Shown here piece after piece: positions 29,949 through 39,478 of a stretch of DNA of 50,070 nucleotides. The notes under the pieces are model-generated. The model worked only from the letters and a program-made list of their open reading frames with translations, made no database searches and was not told where the DNA came from. The translations under genes and the position numbers were made by a program. Numbering within the stretch: position 1 is the first letter of the stretch; each line of letters opens with the position of its first letter. Source of the DNA: Colivicinus sp022776215 (GTDB taxonomy: Bacteria; Bacillota_I; Bacilli_A; Erysipelotrichales; Erysipelotrichaceae); contig JALFIR010000065.1 of assembly GCA_022776215.1 (NCBI GenBank), positions 1-50,070 of the forward strand, in the 5' to 3' direction.

Positions 29949-31547
29949 ATGAGATATGTTTTAAATAAGATAAGTAAAAATATGACAAAGACAATGTTTA
30001 AAATAGTGATGTTTTTCATTGTCTTTTTTATGTTGTTTGTTGCTATTTTTTTTAATGATGTTAACAAGAAAATAGAAGATTATTTATTTAAGACAATAGG
30101 TATCAATATCGTTTTATACGGAGATATAAATGATTACGAATTTAACGGTTATGTCAATGATTTTGATACCTATAATAAGATATGTTCAACTATTAAAGAC
30201 ACTGCATCTTATATTGAAGAAAAAAAGCTAGGCGTTGTAAATTTTGAACAAGGTTTACACTGTTCAAAGGTAATCAGTGCTCAAAATATTAATGATGATA
30301 CTTTTTATGAAATGGTTTTATACAATATTGATCAAGGCGATAGTTTTTTAAATACGGTAAGTAAGGATATAAATAACAATAGGCATTATTTGACATCTAT
30401 GGAGCGTTTCTATCAAGATCCTAATTCTGATGAGGTTCTTGGTTTAATGAATGAATCGTTTTATCCAGTGCTTATAGGTGTTAATCAAAGTAAATTTAGT
30501 GATTTAAAACTTGATTATATGAATATAGTTATGGGAAGAACCTTTAGTAGAGAAGAAATAGATGAAGGCAAAATGGTTGCAGTTGTTAATAGTCAAACAT
30601 ATTTATTAGATAGAAACAACATCTCAAATGTAAAAATAAAGGATACTATTCCAATAACAGTTACATATGGGGATAGACAAGAAGTATTTGAATTTGAAGT
30701 AATTGGAATAAATGATGGAAATGTTGGAGGATTATCTATTCAAGATACCTATACTTTTGATAATTTTGCTTATATTTTTGTATATCCGCAATCTTATTCC
30801 CATAATATTTATATACCAAATAAGTGTTTTGAAAAGATTAGACAAAGCCTTTTAGATTTTTATTTAAGCGCTGATAAAAAACCTACAAAACAAAACAATG
30901 TAAATGAAGAAGCTATTTATTATGGTCAATATGGTGGTATAAGGCCTCTTGTTATTACAGTTGACAGTCTTGACCATTATTTTGAGATTCTTTCATATAT
31001 CAAGACTGTAAATAAGAGATTAAACAATCTTTCTGATAGGGTAATTGAATATACTTATTTTACAAATCTTGACCGCTTCTCATTGGCAATAAGTAGTATT
31101 AACACCAATAAAGGATTGTTCAAGATTGCTAGTGTTGCTTCCATTTTGGTTACAGCTGCTCTTTTTATCGTCTTTATCTTAAATGATGTTGAGAATTATA
31201 AGAAAGACATTGCGATTTGCATTGTGCTTGGAAATAGTAAAAAAAGAATGATCTTACAAATTTTATGGGAGTATCTTTTACTTGGAGTATTTCCTTGTAT
31301 ATTGGCTTTTTCTCTTTCTAATTATCTTGTTACAAACTATGTTTCTAAGTTAAATATGAAACTGATTGATATTTCTACATCTAGTATCTTTACTGATTAT
31401 GTTTCTATTATTGATGTAAAAACATCAGCATATATTAAAATATTGCCTATATTAATTGTGCTCATTTCATTATTAATAGCTTGTATTATCAGCTATTTAA
31501 AGCTTAGTCTAATGAGTACGTATAAGATATTAACAAGTGGAGAGTAA
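29949..31547 (+). CDS. ABC permease, paralogue of the 12270 gene
   Basis: A 532-residue FtsX/MacB-like permease nearly equal in length to the 12270-13871 product (533). It shares the start pattern MRY-x-x-N, then EDYL-x-K-x-x-GIN, YGDIND, YPVLIGV, GRTF-x-x-EEID, EVIGI-x-DG-x-x-GGL, YGQYG-type block and RVIEYT-x-F-x-NLDRF, so the two are paralogues from a duplication. Topology is the same: N-terminal helix at about 17-35, large extracellular domain, three C-terminal helices. Unlike the first locus, no ATPase gene follows. It starts 5 bp after the secreted-protein gene. Confidence 0.85.
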   Translation: MRYVLNKISKNMTKTMFKIVMFFIVFFMLFVAIFFNDVNKKIEDYLFKTIGINIVLYGDINDYEFNGYVNDFDTYNKICSTIKDTASYIEEKKLGVVNFEQGLHCSKVISAQNINDDTFYEMVLYNIDQGDSFLNTVSKDINNNRHYLTSMERFYQDPNSDEVLGLMNESFYPVLIGVNQSKFSDLKLDYMNIVMGRTFSREEIDEGKMVAVVNSQTYLLDRNNISNVKIKDTIPITVTYGDRQEVFEFEVIGINDGNVGGLSIQDTYTFDNFAYIFVYPQSYSHNIYIPNKCFEKIRQSLLDFYLSADKKPTKQNNVNEEAIYYGQYGGIRPLVITVDSLDHYFEILSYIKTVNKRLNNLSDRVIEYTYFTNLDRFSLAISSINTNKGLFKIASVASILVTAALFIVFILNDVENYKKDIAICIVLGNSKKRMILQILWEYLLLGVFPCILAFSLSNYLVTNYVSKLNMKLIDISTSSIFTDYVSIIDVKTSAYIKILPILIVLISLLIACIISYLKLSLMSTYKILTSGE

Positions 31548-31548
31548 G

Positions 31549-32946
31549 ATGGAATTAAAACAAGCATTGTTGTATTTAAAAAGAAATATTTATAAATCAT
31601 TGCCTTTGTTTTTGGTAATCTTCTTCTTTATTTTGTTGTTTATGACTTTTGATTCTATCAATATAAGCAGTCAATATTTAACAAATGAACTGAAAAATGA
31701 TCTTAGTTATGAAATCAAAATTCAAAATAGATTATGCAATATCAATGATTTTAACAAGTATGCTAATGGTAGCGATTTTTATGCTGAATTTTCTTTGATA
31801 TATGATTTTTTAAATAAGTATCCATCTGATTTTTATCCTGTTATAAATATTTATGAACAAAATTCTAATCTTGATGCTAATCCTAGATGGCTTATATATG
31901 GGGTAGATGAAAATTATTTCGAAGAAAACAATATCGATATCATTGAAGGCACAATATTTGATAAAGACAAGAAAGAAATAATCGCTAATAAAAAGATGAA
32001 GATTCTAGAGAATGGAGTAGCTAGAGAAATCCAAATCGGGGATATTGTATCTTTGCCAATAGGCTATAGGACAAATGATAGATTTAAAATAGCGCCTATT
32101 GTTGAATATTATGAAGAATATGAAGTTGTTGGTTTATATAAGCCACGAAATCCTCGAATCGATAAATATGAAGAAGATTATTTATTAAATGAAAGATATT
32201 ATGTATCGCAAAAAGAATGTATTGATTTATATGAAAATTTTATATCCTTATATAGAGAAAACAATCTAAAAACATTATATAGTGATAAATATTATGTGCC
32301 TAATTTTCATTTTTCAGGCGTTTCATTGAAATTTGAAAATGAAGAAGAAATGAATAAGGCATACAAATTAATTGAGAGCGATCTTATTTCTTTCAACAAT
32401 AAGTTAAAAGATATTAAACCGGATGCTGATACTTATAGTCTTACTACTACAGATGAATATATCAACAACATCATGTCTCCTTTTAAATCTTTAAACGATA
32501 ATTTCACTTTAATAGAAATAGTGATGATAATCGCATCTATTATTATCGTTGTTTTGATTGTGTCTTTAAATATCAAAAACAGAATGAAAGAATTTGGTAT
32601 TAAGAGAGTATTAGGAATGCATAATTTTCAGGTTGCTTTGGCATATATTGTTGAAAACATAATTATCTGTTTGTTGGCATCTTTTTTGTCTATTTTAATT
32701 TATAAATTATTTATCGCATCTTTTTTAAATAATGTAGTTAGTGATAATTTGAATGTCTTAAGCGAACTTGTAAGAATTGCTGGTGATGATACAATCATTT
32801 CTATTAACTTTAATAGCCACTTCATTAATCCGAATGTTAGCGCTTATCTGCCACTTGTTTTATTTTCTTTATTAATAGTTGCCATCTTGTCTTTAATACT
32901 TTATTTATTGTTTACTCATAAAAATCTAAGGGAAACTTTAGTTTAA
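31549..32946 (+). CDS. ABC permease, paralogue of the 13874 gene
   Basis: A 465-residue permease, paralogue of the 13874-15238 product (454). Shared segments include ALLYL, the LSYEIKIQNRLCN-type block (the partner has LTYDIRIKNRLCK), YEVVGLYKPRN and the cytoplasmic coupling element RMKEFGIKRVLGM. The start at 31549 follows GGAG; a GTG twelve bases upstream is less likely. It begins 1 bp after the first permease. The next gene belongs to a separate unit with its own promoter (32979-33008), so this permease pair has no ATPase of its own. Confidence 0.85.
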   Translation: MELKQALLYLKRNIYKSLPLFLVIFFFILLFMTFDSINISSQYLTNELKNDLSYEIKIQNRLCNINDFNKYANGSDFYAEFSLIYDFLNKYPSDFYPVINIYEQNSNLDANPRWLIYGVDENYFEENNIDIIEGTIFDKDKKEIIANKKMKILENGVAREIQIGDIVSLPIGYRTNDRFKIAPIVEYYEEYEVVGLYKPRNPRIDKYEEDYLLNERYYVSQKECIDLYENFISLYRENNLKTLYSDKYYVPNFHFSGVSLKFENEEEMNKAYKLIESDLISFNNKLKDIKPDADTYSLTTTDEYINNIMSPFKSLNDNFTLIEIVMIIASIIIVVLIVSLNIKNRMKEFGIKRVLGMHNFQVALAYIVENIIICLLASFLSILIYKLFIASFLNNVVSDNLNVLSELVRIAGDDTIISINFNSHFINPNVSAYLPLVLFSLLIVAILSLILYLLFTHKNLRETLV

Positions 32947-32978
32947 AGAATAATTCCTTTTGGCTTAATTATTGATGT

Positions 32979-33008
32979 TTGTCTTTAAAAATCGCTTAAT
33001 GATATAAT
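32979..33008 (+). promoter_or_regulatory. Promoter of Asp23/fakA operon
   Basis: TTGTCT (32979-32984), an 18-bp spacer and TATAAT (33003-33008), with TGA directly before the -10 giving an extended element. Confidence 0.7.
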
Positions 33009-33030
33009 AAAGTAGTTATTGGAGGTCAAA

Positions 33031-33387
33031 ATGCCTATAAATACTAAAACAAATTATGGAGATATCAAAATCTCTGATGAGGCTATCGCATCTTTAGTTG
33101 GTAGTACTGTATGTGAATGCTATGGCATCGTTGGAGTTGTCTCAAAATCTTATGTAAAAGATAGTTACAATGCTCTTTTAAAGAAAGAAAGCTATTCAAA
33201 AGGCGTTCTTCTTTCTAAGAAAGGCAATGATTTAAAAATTGACATTTATGTTGTTGTTTCAGCAGGTGTGAAGATTTCAGAAGTTATTATGGAAGCACAA
33301 AAGCGTGTTAAGTATACTGTTGAAAAATCTATTAATATGGATGTTAAAGAAGTAAATATTCATGTTGAAAGGGTTAAAGGAAACTAA
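33031..33387 (+). CDS. Asp23/Gls24 family protein (YloU-like)
   Basis: A 118-residue protein of the Asp23/Gls24 family, abundant envelope-associated proteins of Firmicutes. The N-terminal GDIKISDEAIASLVGSTVCE and the KIDIYVVVSAGVKI strand with a C-terminal VKEVNIHVERV are typical. The start at 33031 follows GGAGG; a frame extension to 33019 lacks a site. It lies 2 bp ahead of fakA, as the yloU-yloV pair does in Bacillus and relatives, so the two probably act together near the membrane, but the role of Asp23-type proteins beside FakA is not settled. Confidence 0.92.
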   Translation: MPINTKTNYGDIKISDEAIASLVGSTVCECYGIVGVVSKSYVKDSYNALLKKESYSKGVLLSKKGNDLKIDIYVVVSAGVKISEVIMEAQKRVKYTVEKSINMDVKEVNIHVERVKGN

Positions 33388-33389
33388 TA

Positions 33390-35012
33390 ATGAAATTATT
33401 AAACGGAAAAGATTTTAAGGAAATGCTTAGCAGTGGTGCTGCTAATCTTGATAATAATCAAGCTGAAATAAATGCACTAAATGTTTTCCCAGTACCAGAT
33501 GGTGATACAGGCACTAATATGTCTATGACATTTAACAGTGGTGCTAAGGAAGCTAACCAATGTTTCTCAAATAATATTGGTGATGTTGCTAAGTCATTGT
33601 CTAAGGGTTTACTTATGGGAGCTAGAGGTAACTCTGGTGTTATTACATCTCAAATCTTTAGAGGTTTCGCTCAAAGTATTGAGGGTAAGGAAGAAATCAA
33701 TACTAAGGAATTAGCTGAAGCATTTGAAAATGGTACAAGAGTTGCTTATAAGGCAATTATGAAGCCAGTTGAGGGTACTATCCTAACTGTTATTCGTGAG
33801 GCTTCTTGGTATGCAAATAGGGAAGTTAAGGAAAATCCTAAGATGGATATTGAAACTTATTTCCATAGACTTGAATACTTCATGGAAGATTCTCTAGAAC
33901 ATACACCAGACTTATTACCTATCTTGAAGGAGGCTAATGTAGTTGACTCAGGTGGTGCTGGTTTATTAAAGATTGTACAAGGTTTTATCGCTTATATTGA
34001 TGGCACACCTGTAACAACAAATGCAGTTGTAGTAGAACTTGCTAGAAATGCTCAATCAGTATTTGAAAATGAAGAATTTGGTTACTGTACAGAATTTATC
34101 TTACGTTTAAAAGAAAACTACTTAAAGGGTTTTGATGAGAACGTATTAAAGAATAAGTTAGCTAAGGAAGGCGAATCTTTAGTCTTTGTTAGAGATGAAG
34201 ATTTGATTAAGGTCCATATTCATACTTTACATCCAGGTGATGCTTTAAATCTTGCTCAAAGATATGGTGAATTTGTAAAGATTAAAGTTGAGAACATGCA
34301 AGAACAACATTCTGAGCTTGTTAAAGAAGGCGAAGTAAAGCCTAAGGAAAAGAAGGCGATTGGTGTAATTGCTGTTGCGGCAGGTGATGGTGTTACTAAT
34401 TTAATGTATGAATTGGGCGTTGATTGCGTTATTTCGGGTGGTCAAACAATGAATCCTTCTACTAGTGATTTTATTGAAAAGATTAAGGAATTAGACCACT
34501 GTGAGAAGATTATGATCTTCCCTAATAATTCAAATATCATGTTAGCTGCTAAACAAGCTAAGGACTTAGTTGATTATAAGGAAGTTGAAGTAATCGAATG
34601 TAAGTCAATCCAAGCATGTCTAAGTGCTCTAGCTCGTTTTAGTCCAGAAAGCGACTTCAATGAATTAGTTGCTGAGTTCAATGAACTATGTCCTAGTATC
34701 AAGACTGCTAGTGTTACTTATGCAGTTAAGGATTCTTCAATTGATGGCATAGAGCTTAAGGAAGGTGACTATATGGCTATGATTGGCAAGTCAATCGTAA
34801 CTAATGGTACTGACTTAAGCGAAGTATGTCGTTTGATGTTAGAGAAGTTCTTAGATGAAGATAGCGAATTATTAACTTTAATTACAGGTGAAGATGCTGA
34901 TGAAGAAATCACTGAAAGAATTGTTGAATATGTAGAAAACAATTCTGATATCGAAGTAGATGTAATTAAGGGCGATGTTCCTGTATATTACTACTTAATG
35001 GGTCTTGAATAA
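33390..35012 (+). CDS. fakA: Fatty acid kinase catalytic subunit FakA (DAK2/DegV fusion, YloV)
   Basis: A 540-residue protein with an N-terminal Dak2/DhaL ATP-binding domain: FPVPDGDTGTNMSMT holds the magnesium-binding Asp37 and Asp39, and SKGLLMGARGNSGVI the phosphate loop. The C-terminal DegV-like part (from about residue 320, KKAIGVIAVAAGDGVTNL) completes the architecture. FakA phosphorylates fatty acids bound by a separate FakB carrier so that they can enter phospholipid synthesis. No fakB gene is seen in the window. It follows the Asp23 gene by 2 bp; a terminator lies at 35044. Confidence 0.93.
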   Translation: MKLLNGKDFKEMLSSGAANLDNNQAEINALNVFPVPDGDTGTNMSMTFNSGAKEANQCFSNNIGDVAKSLSKGLLMGARGNSGVITSQIFRGFAQSIEGKEEINTKELAEAFENGTRVAYKAIMKPVEGTILTVIREASWYANREVKENPKMDIETYFHRLEYFMEDSLEHTPDLLPILKEANVVDSGGAGLLKIVQGFIAYIDGTPVTTNAVVVELARNAQSVFENEEFGYCTEFILRLKENYLKGFDENVLKNKLAKEGESLVFVRDEDLIKVHIHTLHPGDALNLAQRYGEFVKIKVENMQEQHSELVKEGEVKPKEKKAIGVIAVAAGDGVTNLMYELGVDCVISGGQTMNPSTSDFIEKIKELDHCEKIMIFPNNSNIMLAAKQAKDLVDYKEVEVIECKSIQACLSALARFSPESDFNELVAEFNELCPSIKTASVTYAVKDSSIDGIELKEGDYMAMIGKSIVTNGTDLSEVCRLMLEKFLDEDSELLTLITGEDADEEITERIVEYVENNSDIEVDVIKGDVPVYYYLMGLE

Positions 35013-35043
35013 GATTTAACTTAAATATTAAATATATTTGATT

Positions 35044-35067
35044 AATGGCGTGTGATTCGCCATTTTT
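35044..35067 (+). terminator. Terminator after fakA
   Basis: AATGGCG (35044-35050) pairs with CGCCATT (35058-35064), a perfect 7-bp stem with a 7-nt loop and a following T run. Confidence 0.88.
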
Positions 35068-35128
35068 CTTTATATTAGTTTATTTGTGAGAATAGTAAAG
35101 TAGTCATTTGTCGTATAATTAATTCAAG

Positions 35129-37207
35129 ATGAAAATTAACACTAGAAGAAAGCTCTTGGTTTTTAATATTATCATTATTGCGATTATTATGATTTCAATA
35201 TCTTTCTTTTCTAAGCGAGTTTTACAACAAGAGGAAGAGGATAATCGCTATAATTTCATGACAAATGTAGAGTCAATGAAGAAAATTGCCAAGAATTATC
35301 TTATTAGTGAACAGGGTTATGTTGATAATTGGGCTTATTATATTTCTAGTAATGATATGACACTAGATGAAGCTTGGAGTTTTTTAAAGAGTATTAATAC
35401 TAATGAAAAGCGTATGGTTCATATTGTTGATGTGGATACTTTTGAAGCATATACAACTTATTATGATGGTATCTATTCAATTGCCACTTATAAACAATTA
35501 GCGTCAAAACATACAAGTGACTTGTTTGAAGAAACGCTTGATAAGATGATGAGAAGAGAATATGGTGATGATACCTTGGTTGTTTTAGGTAAATATCTTT
35601 TACAAGAAAAGTTATCTGATGGTATCGCTCTAGGACATAAGATTAAGTTAAAAGATAAGAATTATCTATTATTAAGGGTACTTCCAAGTAATGAAATAAG
35701 TAATTTCTGGACTCTTTCTTCTGATTATTCTGGTGGAGTCATGGGTTTGATGAATAAGGATGGTAACTATGTTATTAAGCCTATTTCAACTGACGGTGAT
35801 TCTTTTATTGCGGATATCATTAAAAATAATCCTATAGAAGAGTTGGAATTAAGAGGTTTAAAAGGAACATTTGAATATAAAGATCTAAAGGGTAGAGAGT
35901 ATCTTTGGTACTATTCAGCCTTTGCGGATAATCCAGACCTTTATATTTTAGGTGGTGTATCATTAGCCAGTTTAAAAAGTAATGACATTATTGTTTACGG
36001 AGCTTTTGTGACCATTTTATTATTAATTATTTTAATTATATGTGATGGTTTCTTTGTCCGCAGCATTAACAAGAAATTAGAGACTGCCTTATATGAAGCT
36101 AATAAGGCTAACAAGGCTAAGACTGACTTCTTGTCTGCTATGTCTCATGATATAAGAACACCGATGAATATTGCCATGGGTATGACTTCTTTAGCTTATA
36201 AGAATAGCGATTCTAATGATGTTAAGGATTATTTAAAGAAATCTATGGTGGCTGGTAAACAATTATTGACTTTAATTAATGATATCTTGGATATTTCTAA
36301 GATTGAATCTGGTAAATTATATATTAATTCTAATATGATTAGTCTAAAGGACTTTGGAAATCAATTAAAGGATTTGATGTTGCCTTATGCTAAGGAAAAG
36401 GGCATTGAGATATCTTGTGAATATAACGATTTAGATAATACTTATATCATTGGTGATGAAATAAGACTTAATCAAGTTTATGTTAACTTGTTATCTAATG
36501 CGATAAAGTATACCCCAAAGGGTAAAAAGGTTTTTTATTCACTTAGTGCTATTAAAGAAAATGAATTGTGTAAATTAGTTTTTGTCGTAAAGGATGAAGG
36601 AATAGGCATGAGTGAAGAATTTCAAAAGACTATGTATAACTCATTTACAAGAGCTATTGATTCTAGAACTAATTCTAAGACCAGCGGTACAGGACTTGGT
36701 TTAACAATTACTAAGCGTATAGTAGATTTATTAGAAGGTGATATTGAATGTGCAAGTAAGCTTAATGAGGGCACAACTTTTAGGGTTACTTTTAAGATGC
36801 CTTTATCTAATAAAGTAAATGATATTAAGAGCGATGATGATACTAAAACAATAAAGGGTTTAAAGATAATGGCTGTTGAAGATAATGACTTAAACTTTGA
36901 AATTGTTGATGCCTTATTAAATGAACAAGGATGTATTACTAAACGTTGTATTAATGGTAAGGAATGCGTTGAAGAATATAATAGTGATTATGATGTTATT
37001 TTGATGGATATTCAAATGCCGGTAATGAATGGCTATGAGGCTTGTAAGGTATTAAGAGAAAAGGGTGTGATAACACCGATTATTGCGATGAGTGCTGATG
37101 CCTTTGCGGATGATGTGGCAAGATGTTTGAAATGTGGTATGAATGATCATGTTTCTAAGCCAATTAATGCTGATAAGTTGTTTGATGCGATAAGGAAGGT
37201 TATTTAG
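35129..37207 (+). CDS. Hybrid sensor histidine kinase
   Basis: A 692-residue membrane sensor. One helix (LLVFNIIIIAIIMISISFF, about 9-27) and a second near 290-312 flank an extracellular sensing domain of about 260 residues of Cache-like size. The kinase core has His340 in AMSHDIRTPMN, the N box NLLSNAIKYTP, and G boxes DEGIGMS and GTGLGLTI. A C-terminal receiver carries the phospho-acceptor Asp627 in LMDIQMP. No separate response regulator is adjacent and there is no output domain, so the phosphate must be passed on elsewhere. The ATG is about 10 nt past a TATAAT (35114-35119) with no Shine-Dalgarno site. ligA begins immediately after its stop. Confidence 0.93.
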   Translation: MKINTRRKLLVFNIIIIAIIMISISFFSKRVLQQEEEDNRYNFMTNVESMKKIAKNYLISEQGYVDNWAYYISSNDMTLDEAWSFLKSINTNEKRMVHIVDVDTFEAYTTYYDGIYSIATYKQLASKHTSDLFEETLDKMMRREYGDDTLVVLGKYLLQEKLSDGIALGHKIKLKDKNYLLLRVLPSNEISNFWTLSSDYSGGVMGLMNKDGNYVIKPISTDGDSFIADIIKNNPIEELELRGLKGTFEYKDLKGREYLWYYSAFADNPDLYILGGVSLASLKSNDIIVYGAFVTILLLIILIICDGFFVRSINKKLETALYEANKANKAKTDFLSAMSHDIRTPMNIAMGMTSLAYKNSDSNDVKDYLKKSMVAGKQLLTLINDILDISKIESGKLYINSNMISLKDFGNQLKDLMLPYAKEKGIEISCEYNDLDNTYIIGDEIRLNQVYVNLLSNAIKYTPKGKKVFYSLSAIKENELCKLVFVVKDEGIGMSEEFQKTMYNSFTRAIDSRTNSKTSGTGLGLTITKRIVDLLEGDIECASKLNEGTTFRVTFKMPLSNKVNDIKSDDDTKTIKGLKIMAVEDNDLNFEIVDALLNEQGCITKRCINGKECVEEYNSDYDVILMDIQMPVMNGYEACKVLREKGVITPIIAMSADAFADDVARCLKCGMNDHVSKPINADKLFDAIRKVI

Positions 37208-39184
37208 ATGAATGATGAATTAAGAATAAAGGAATTAAGAGATTTAATTACGAAGTGTAATTATGAATATCATGTGCTTGATAAGCCAACGATGCTTGAT
37301 AGTGAATATGATATGTTGTTTAGGGAATTAGAGGAACTAGAGGCTAAGCATCCTGAACTTTATGATCCAGCTAGTCCTACTAATAAGGTTGGCTATTCTA
37401 TTATTGATTCTTTCAATAAGGTTACTCATACTAAGCCAATGTTATCTTTGGGTGATGTCTTTTCTTATGATGAACTAAGACAATGGTCAAAGAAGATTAC
37501 TGATATTTATCCAAGTGTTGAATACTGTGTCGAATATAAGATTGATGGTTTGGCAATGTCTTTGATTTATGAAGATGGCCTTTTAAAGCAAGCTGTTACA
37601 AGAGGCGATGGTTTAGTAGGTGAGGATGTAACTAATAATGTAAAGACTATTAAGTCTATTCCTTTAAAGATTAACTATAAGCAACGTTATGATATTAGGG
37701 GCGAAGTTTATATGCCTAAGGCTGCTTTCTATAGTTTGAACGCGAAAAGACGTGATAATGGCGAGGATGAGTTTGCCAATCCTAGAAATGCAGCTGCTGG
37801 TTCTATTAGACAATTAGATTCAAGTGTTGCGGCATCTAGAGGCTTAAATGGTTTCTGGTATCATGTGCCAGATGATATAAATGCTTCTACTCATTATGAT
37901 TCATTGATGTACGCAAAAAGACTTGGCTTTAGAGTAAATGATACGATGCGTCTTTGCGATAATATCGAGGATGTTATTAAGGTGATTGATGATACAGCCA
38001 AGATTCGTGATGAGCTTCCTTATGAGATAGATGGCATGGTAATCAAGGTTAATAGTTATGCTATGCAAAAGGAATTAGGTTTTACATCACGTATTCCTAA
38101 GTGGGCAATTGCTTATAAGTTCCCAGCAGAAGAGGTGAGAACTAAGGTAGAAGATATTTTTATTACGGTAGGAAGAACTGGTAAGTGTACTCCTAACGCA
38201 AAGTTTTCTCCTGTTAAGTGTGCAGGCACTACTATTGGTTATGCCACACTTCATAATGAAGACTATATTAAAGAAAAGGATATCAGAGTAAATGATACGA
38301 TTATTGTACGTAAGGCTGGCGATATCATTCCTGAGGTTGTAAGAAGCGTTAAAGATAATAGAGATGGTAGTCAAGTACCTTATGTTTTCCCTGATACTTG
38401 TCCTGTGTGTGGTGGCAAGTTATATCGTTTTGAGGATGAGGCTGCTCATTTCTGTATCAATAGTGATTGTCCTGCAAGACTTGTCTTTGGTATTGCACAT
38501 TTTGCCAGCAGAGATGCGATGAATATTGATGGACTTGGTGAAAAGAAGGTTGAGACTTTCTTTAATCATGGCATTTTAAGTAGTTTTGAGGACATTTATA
38601 AATTGTTTAATAAAAAAGATATTATCTTGAATATCGATAAGTTTGGTCTAAAGTCTTATGAAAACTTAGTGACAGCTATTGAAAATTCTAAGAAGAATTC
38701 TCTAGAAAAATTATTGTTTGGACTAGGTATTAGACAAGTTGGCGAGAAGGCTGCTAAGATTTTAGCTTCTAACTTTAAGAATATGGATAATCTAATGAAG
38801 GCTACGGTAGAGGATTTAAGCAATATCAAGGATATTGGTCCTATTACAGCTGAGGGTATTGTTGATTACTTTAGTGATGAGAATAATGCCAAGATGATTG
38901 AACAGCTTAAGTTGTTTGGTTTGAATATGGAATATATTGATAATTCAGTAGATTCAAATAGTCCATTTAAGGATAAGACAGTTGTTTTAACAGGTACTTT
39001 GAAGATTTATACTCGTAAACAGGCGAGTGAGATGTTGGAGAATCTAGGGGCACATTGTGCAAGCAGTGTTTCTAAGAATACTGATTATGTAATATATGGT
39101 GAAAGTGCTGGTTCTAAGCTTACAAAGGCTAAAGAACTTGGTGTTACAACAATAAGCGAAGAAGAATTTGTAAACATGCTATAA
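37208..39184 (+). CDS. ligA: NAD-dependent DNA ligase
   Basis: The essential replicative ligase that seals nicks using NAD+. At 658 residues all domains are present: N-terminal Ia domain, adenylation domain with the active Lys111 in EYKIDGLAM, OB fold, four-Cys zinc finger (CPVCGGK...CINSDCPARL), helix-hairpin-helix repeats (LFGLGIRQVGEKAAKIL) and a C-terminal BRCT domain (KDKTVVLTGTL to the end). The ATG directly follows the kinase stop. It starts a run of tightly spaced genes (ligA-gatC-gatA-gatB), a common order in this part of the Firmicutes. Confidence 0.97.
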   Translation: MNDELRIKELRDLITKCNYEYHVLDKPTMLDSEYDMLFRELEELEAKHPELYDPASPTNKVGYSIIDSFNKVTHTKPMLSLGDVFSYDELRQWSKKITDIYPSVEYCVEYKIDGLAMSLIYEDGLLKQAVTRGDGLVGEDVTNNVKTIKSIPLKINYKQRYDIRGEVYMPKAAFYSLNAKRRDNGEDEFANPRNAAAGSIRQLDSSVAASRGLNGFWYHVPDDINASTHYDSLMYAKRLGFRVNDTMRLCDNIEDVIKVIDDTAKIRDELPYEIDGMVIKVNSYAMQKELGFTSRIPKWAIAYKFPAEEVRTKVEDIFITVGRTGKCTPNAKFSPVKCAGTTIGYATLHNEDYIKEKDIRVNDTIIVRKAGDIIPEVVRSVKDNRDGSQVPYVFPDTCPVCGGKLYRFEDEAAHFCINSDCPARLVFGIAHFASRDAMNIDGLGEKKVETFFNHGILSSFEDIYKLFNKKDIILNIDKFGLKSYENLVTAIENSKKNSLEKLLFGLGIRQVGEKAAKILASNFKNMDNLMKATVEDLSNIKDIGPITAEGIVDYFSDENNAKMIEQLKLFGLNMEYIDNSVDSNSPFKDKTVVLTGTLKIYTRKQASEMLENLGAHCASSVSKNTDYVIYGESAGSKLTKAKELGVTTISEEEFVNML

Positions 39185-39187
39185 TTG

Positions 39188-39478
39188 ATGGGTATGGAAA
39201 AAGAAGAGATTAAAATTTTAGCTAACAAATTGATGTTTGATGTAAGTGATAAAGAAGCTGAAGATATCGCTAATGATTTTGGCATGTTGGAGAAAATGCT
39301 AAGTTTTTTTGATGAGATTGATACTAGCGGTGTTGAAGAGATGATTTATCCTTTTGATGATGAAACTGCTTATTTTAGAGAGGATGAGGTAACTAATGTC
39401 CTAAGCCAAAAGGATGCTTTGGCTAATGCGCCAAAACAAATTTCAGGGCATGTTATAGTTCCTAGGGTACTTAAATAA
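39188..39478 (+). CDS. gatC: Asp-tRNA(Asn)/Glu-tRNA(Gln) amidotransferase subunit C
   Basis: A 96-residue subunit that wraps around GatA and stabilises the GatCAB amidotransferase. The N-terminal helix region (IKILANKLMFDVSDKEAEDIANDF) and the IDTSGVEEMIYPFD-type segment, followed by an extended tail with FREDEV, match the family, whose usual form is IDTxGVEPMxxP. The start is uncertain between the ATG at 39188 and one at 39194; neither has a good ribosome-binding site, so coupling to the ligA stop 4-10 bp upstream is likely. Its TAA overlaps the gatA ATG (TAATG). Confidence 0.9.
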   Translation: MGMEKEEIKILANKLMFDVSDKEAEDIANDFGMLEKMLSFFDEIDTSGVEEMIYPFDDETAYFREDEVTNVLSQKDALANAPKQISGHVIVPRVLK

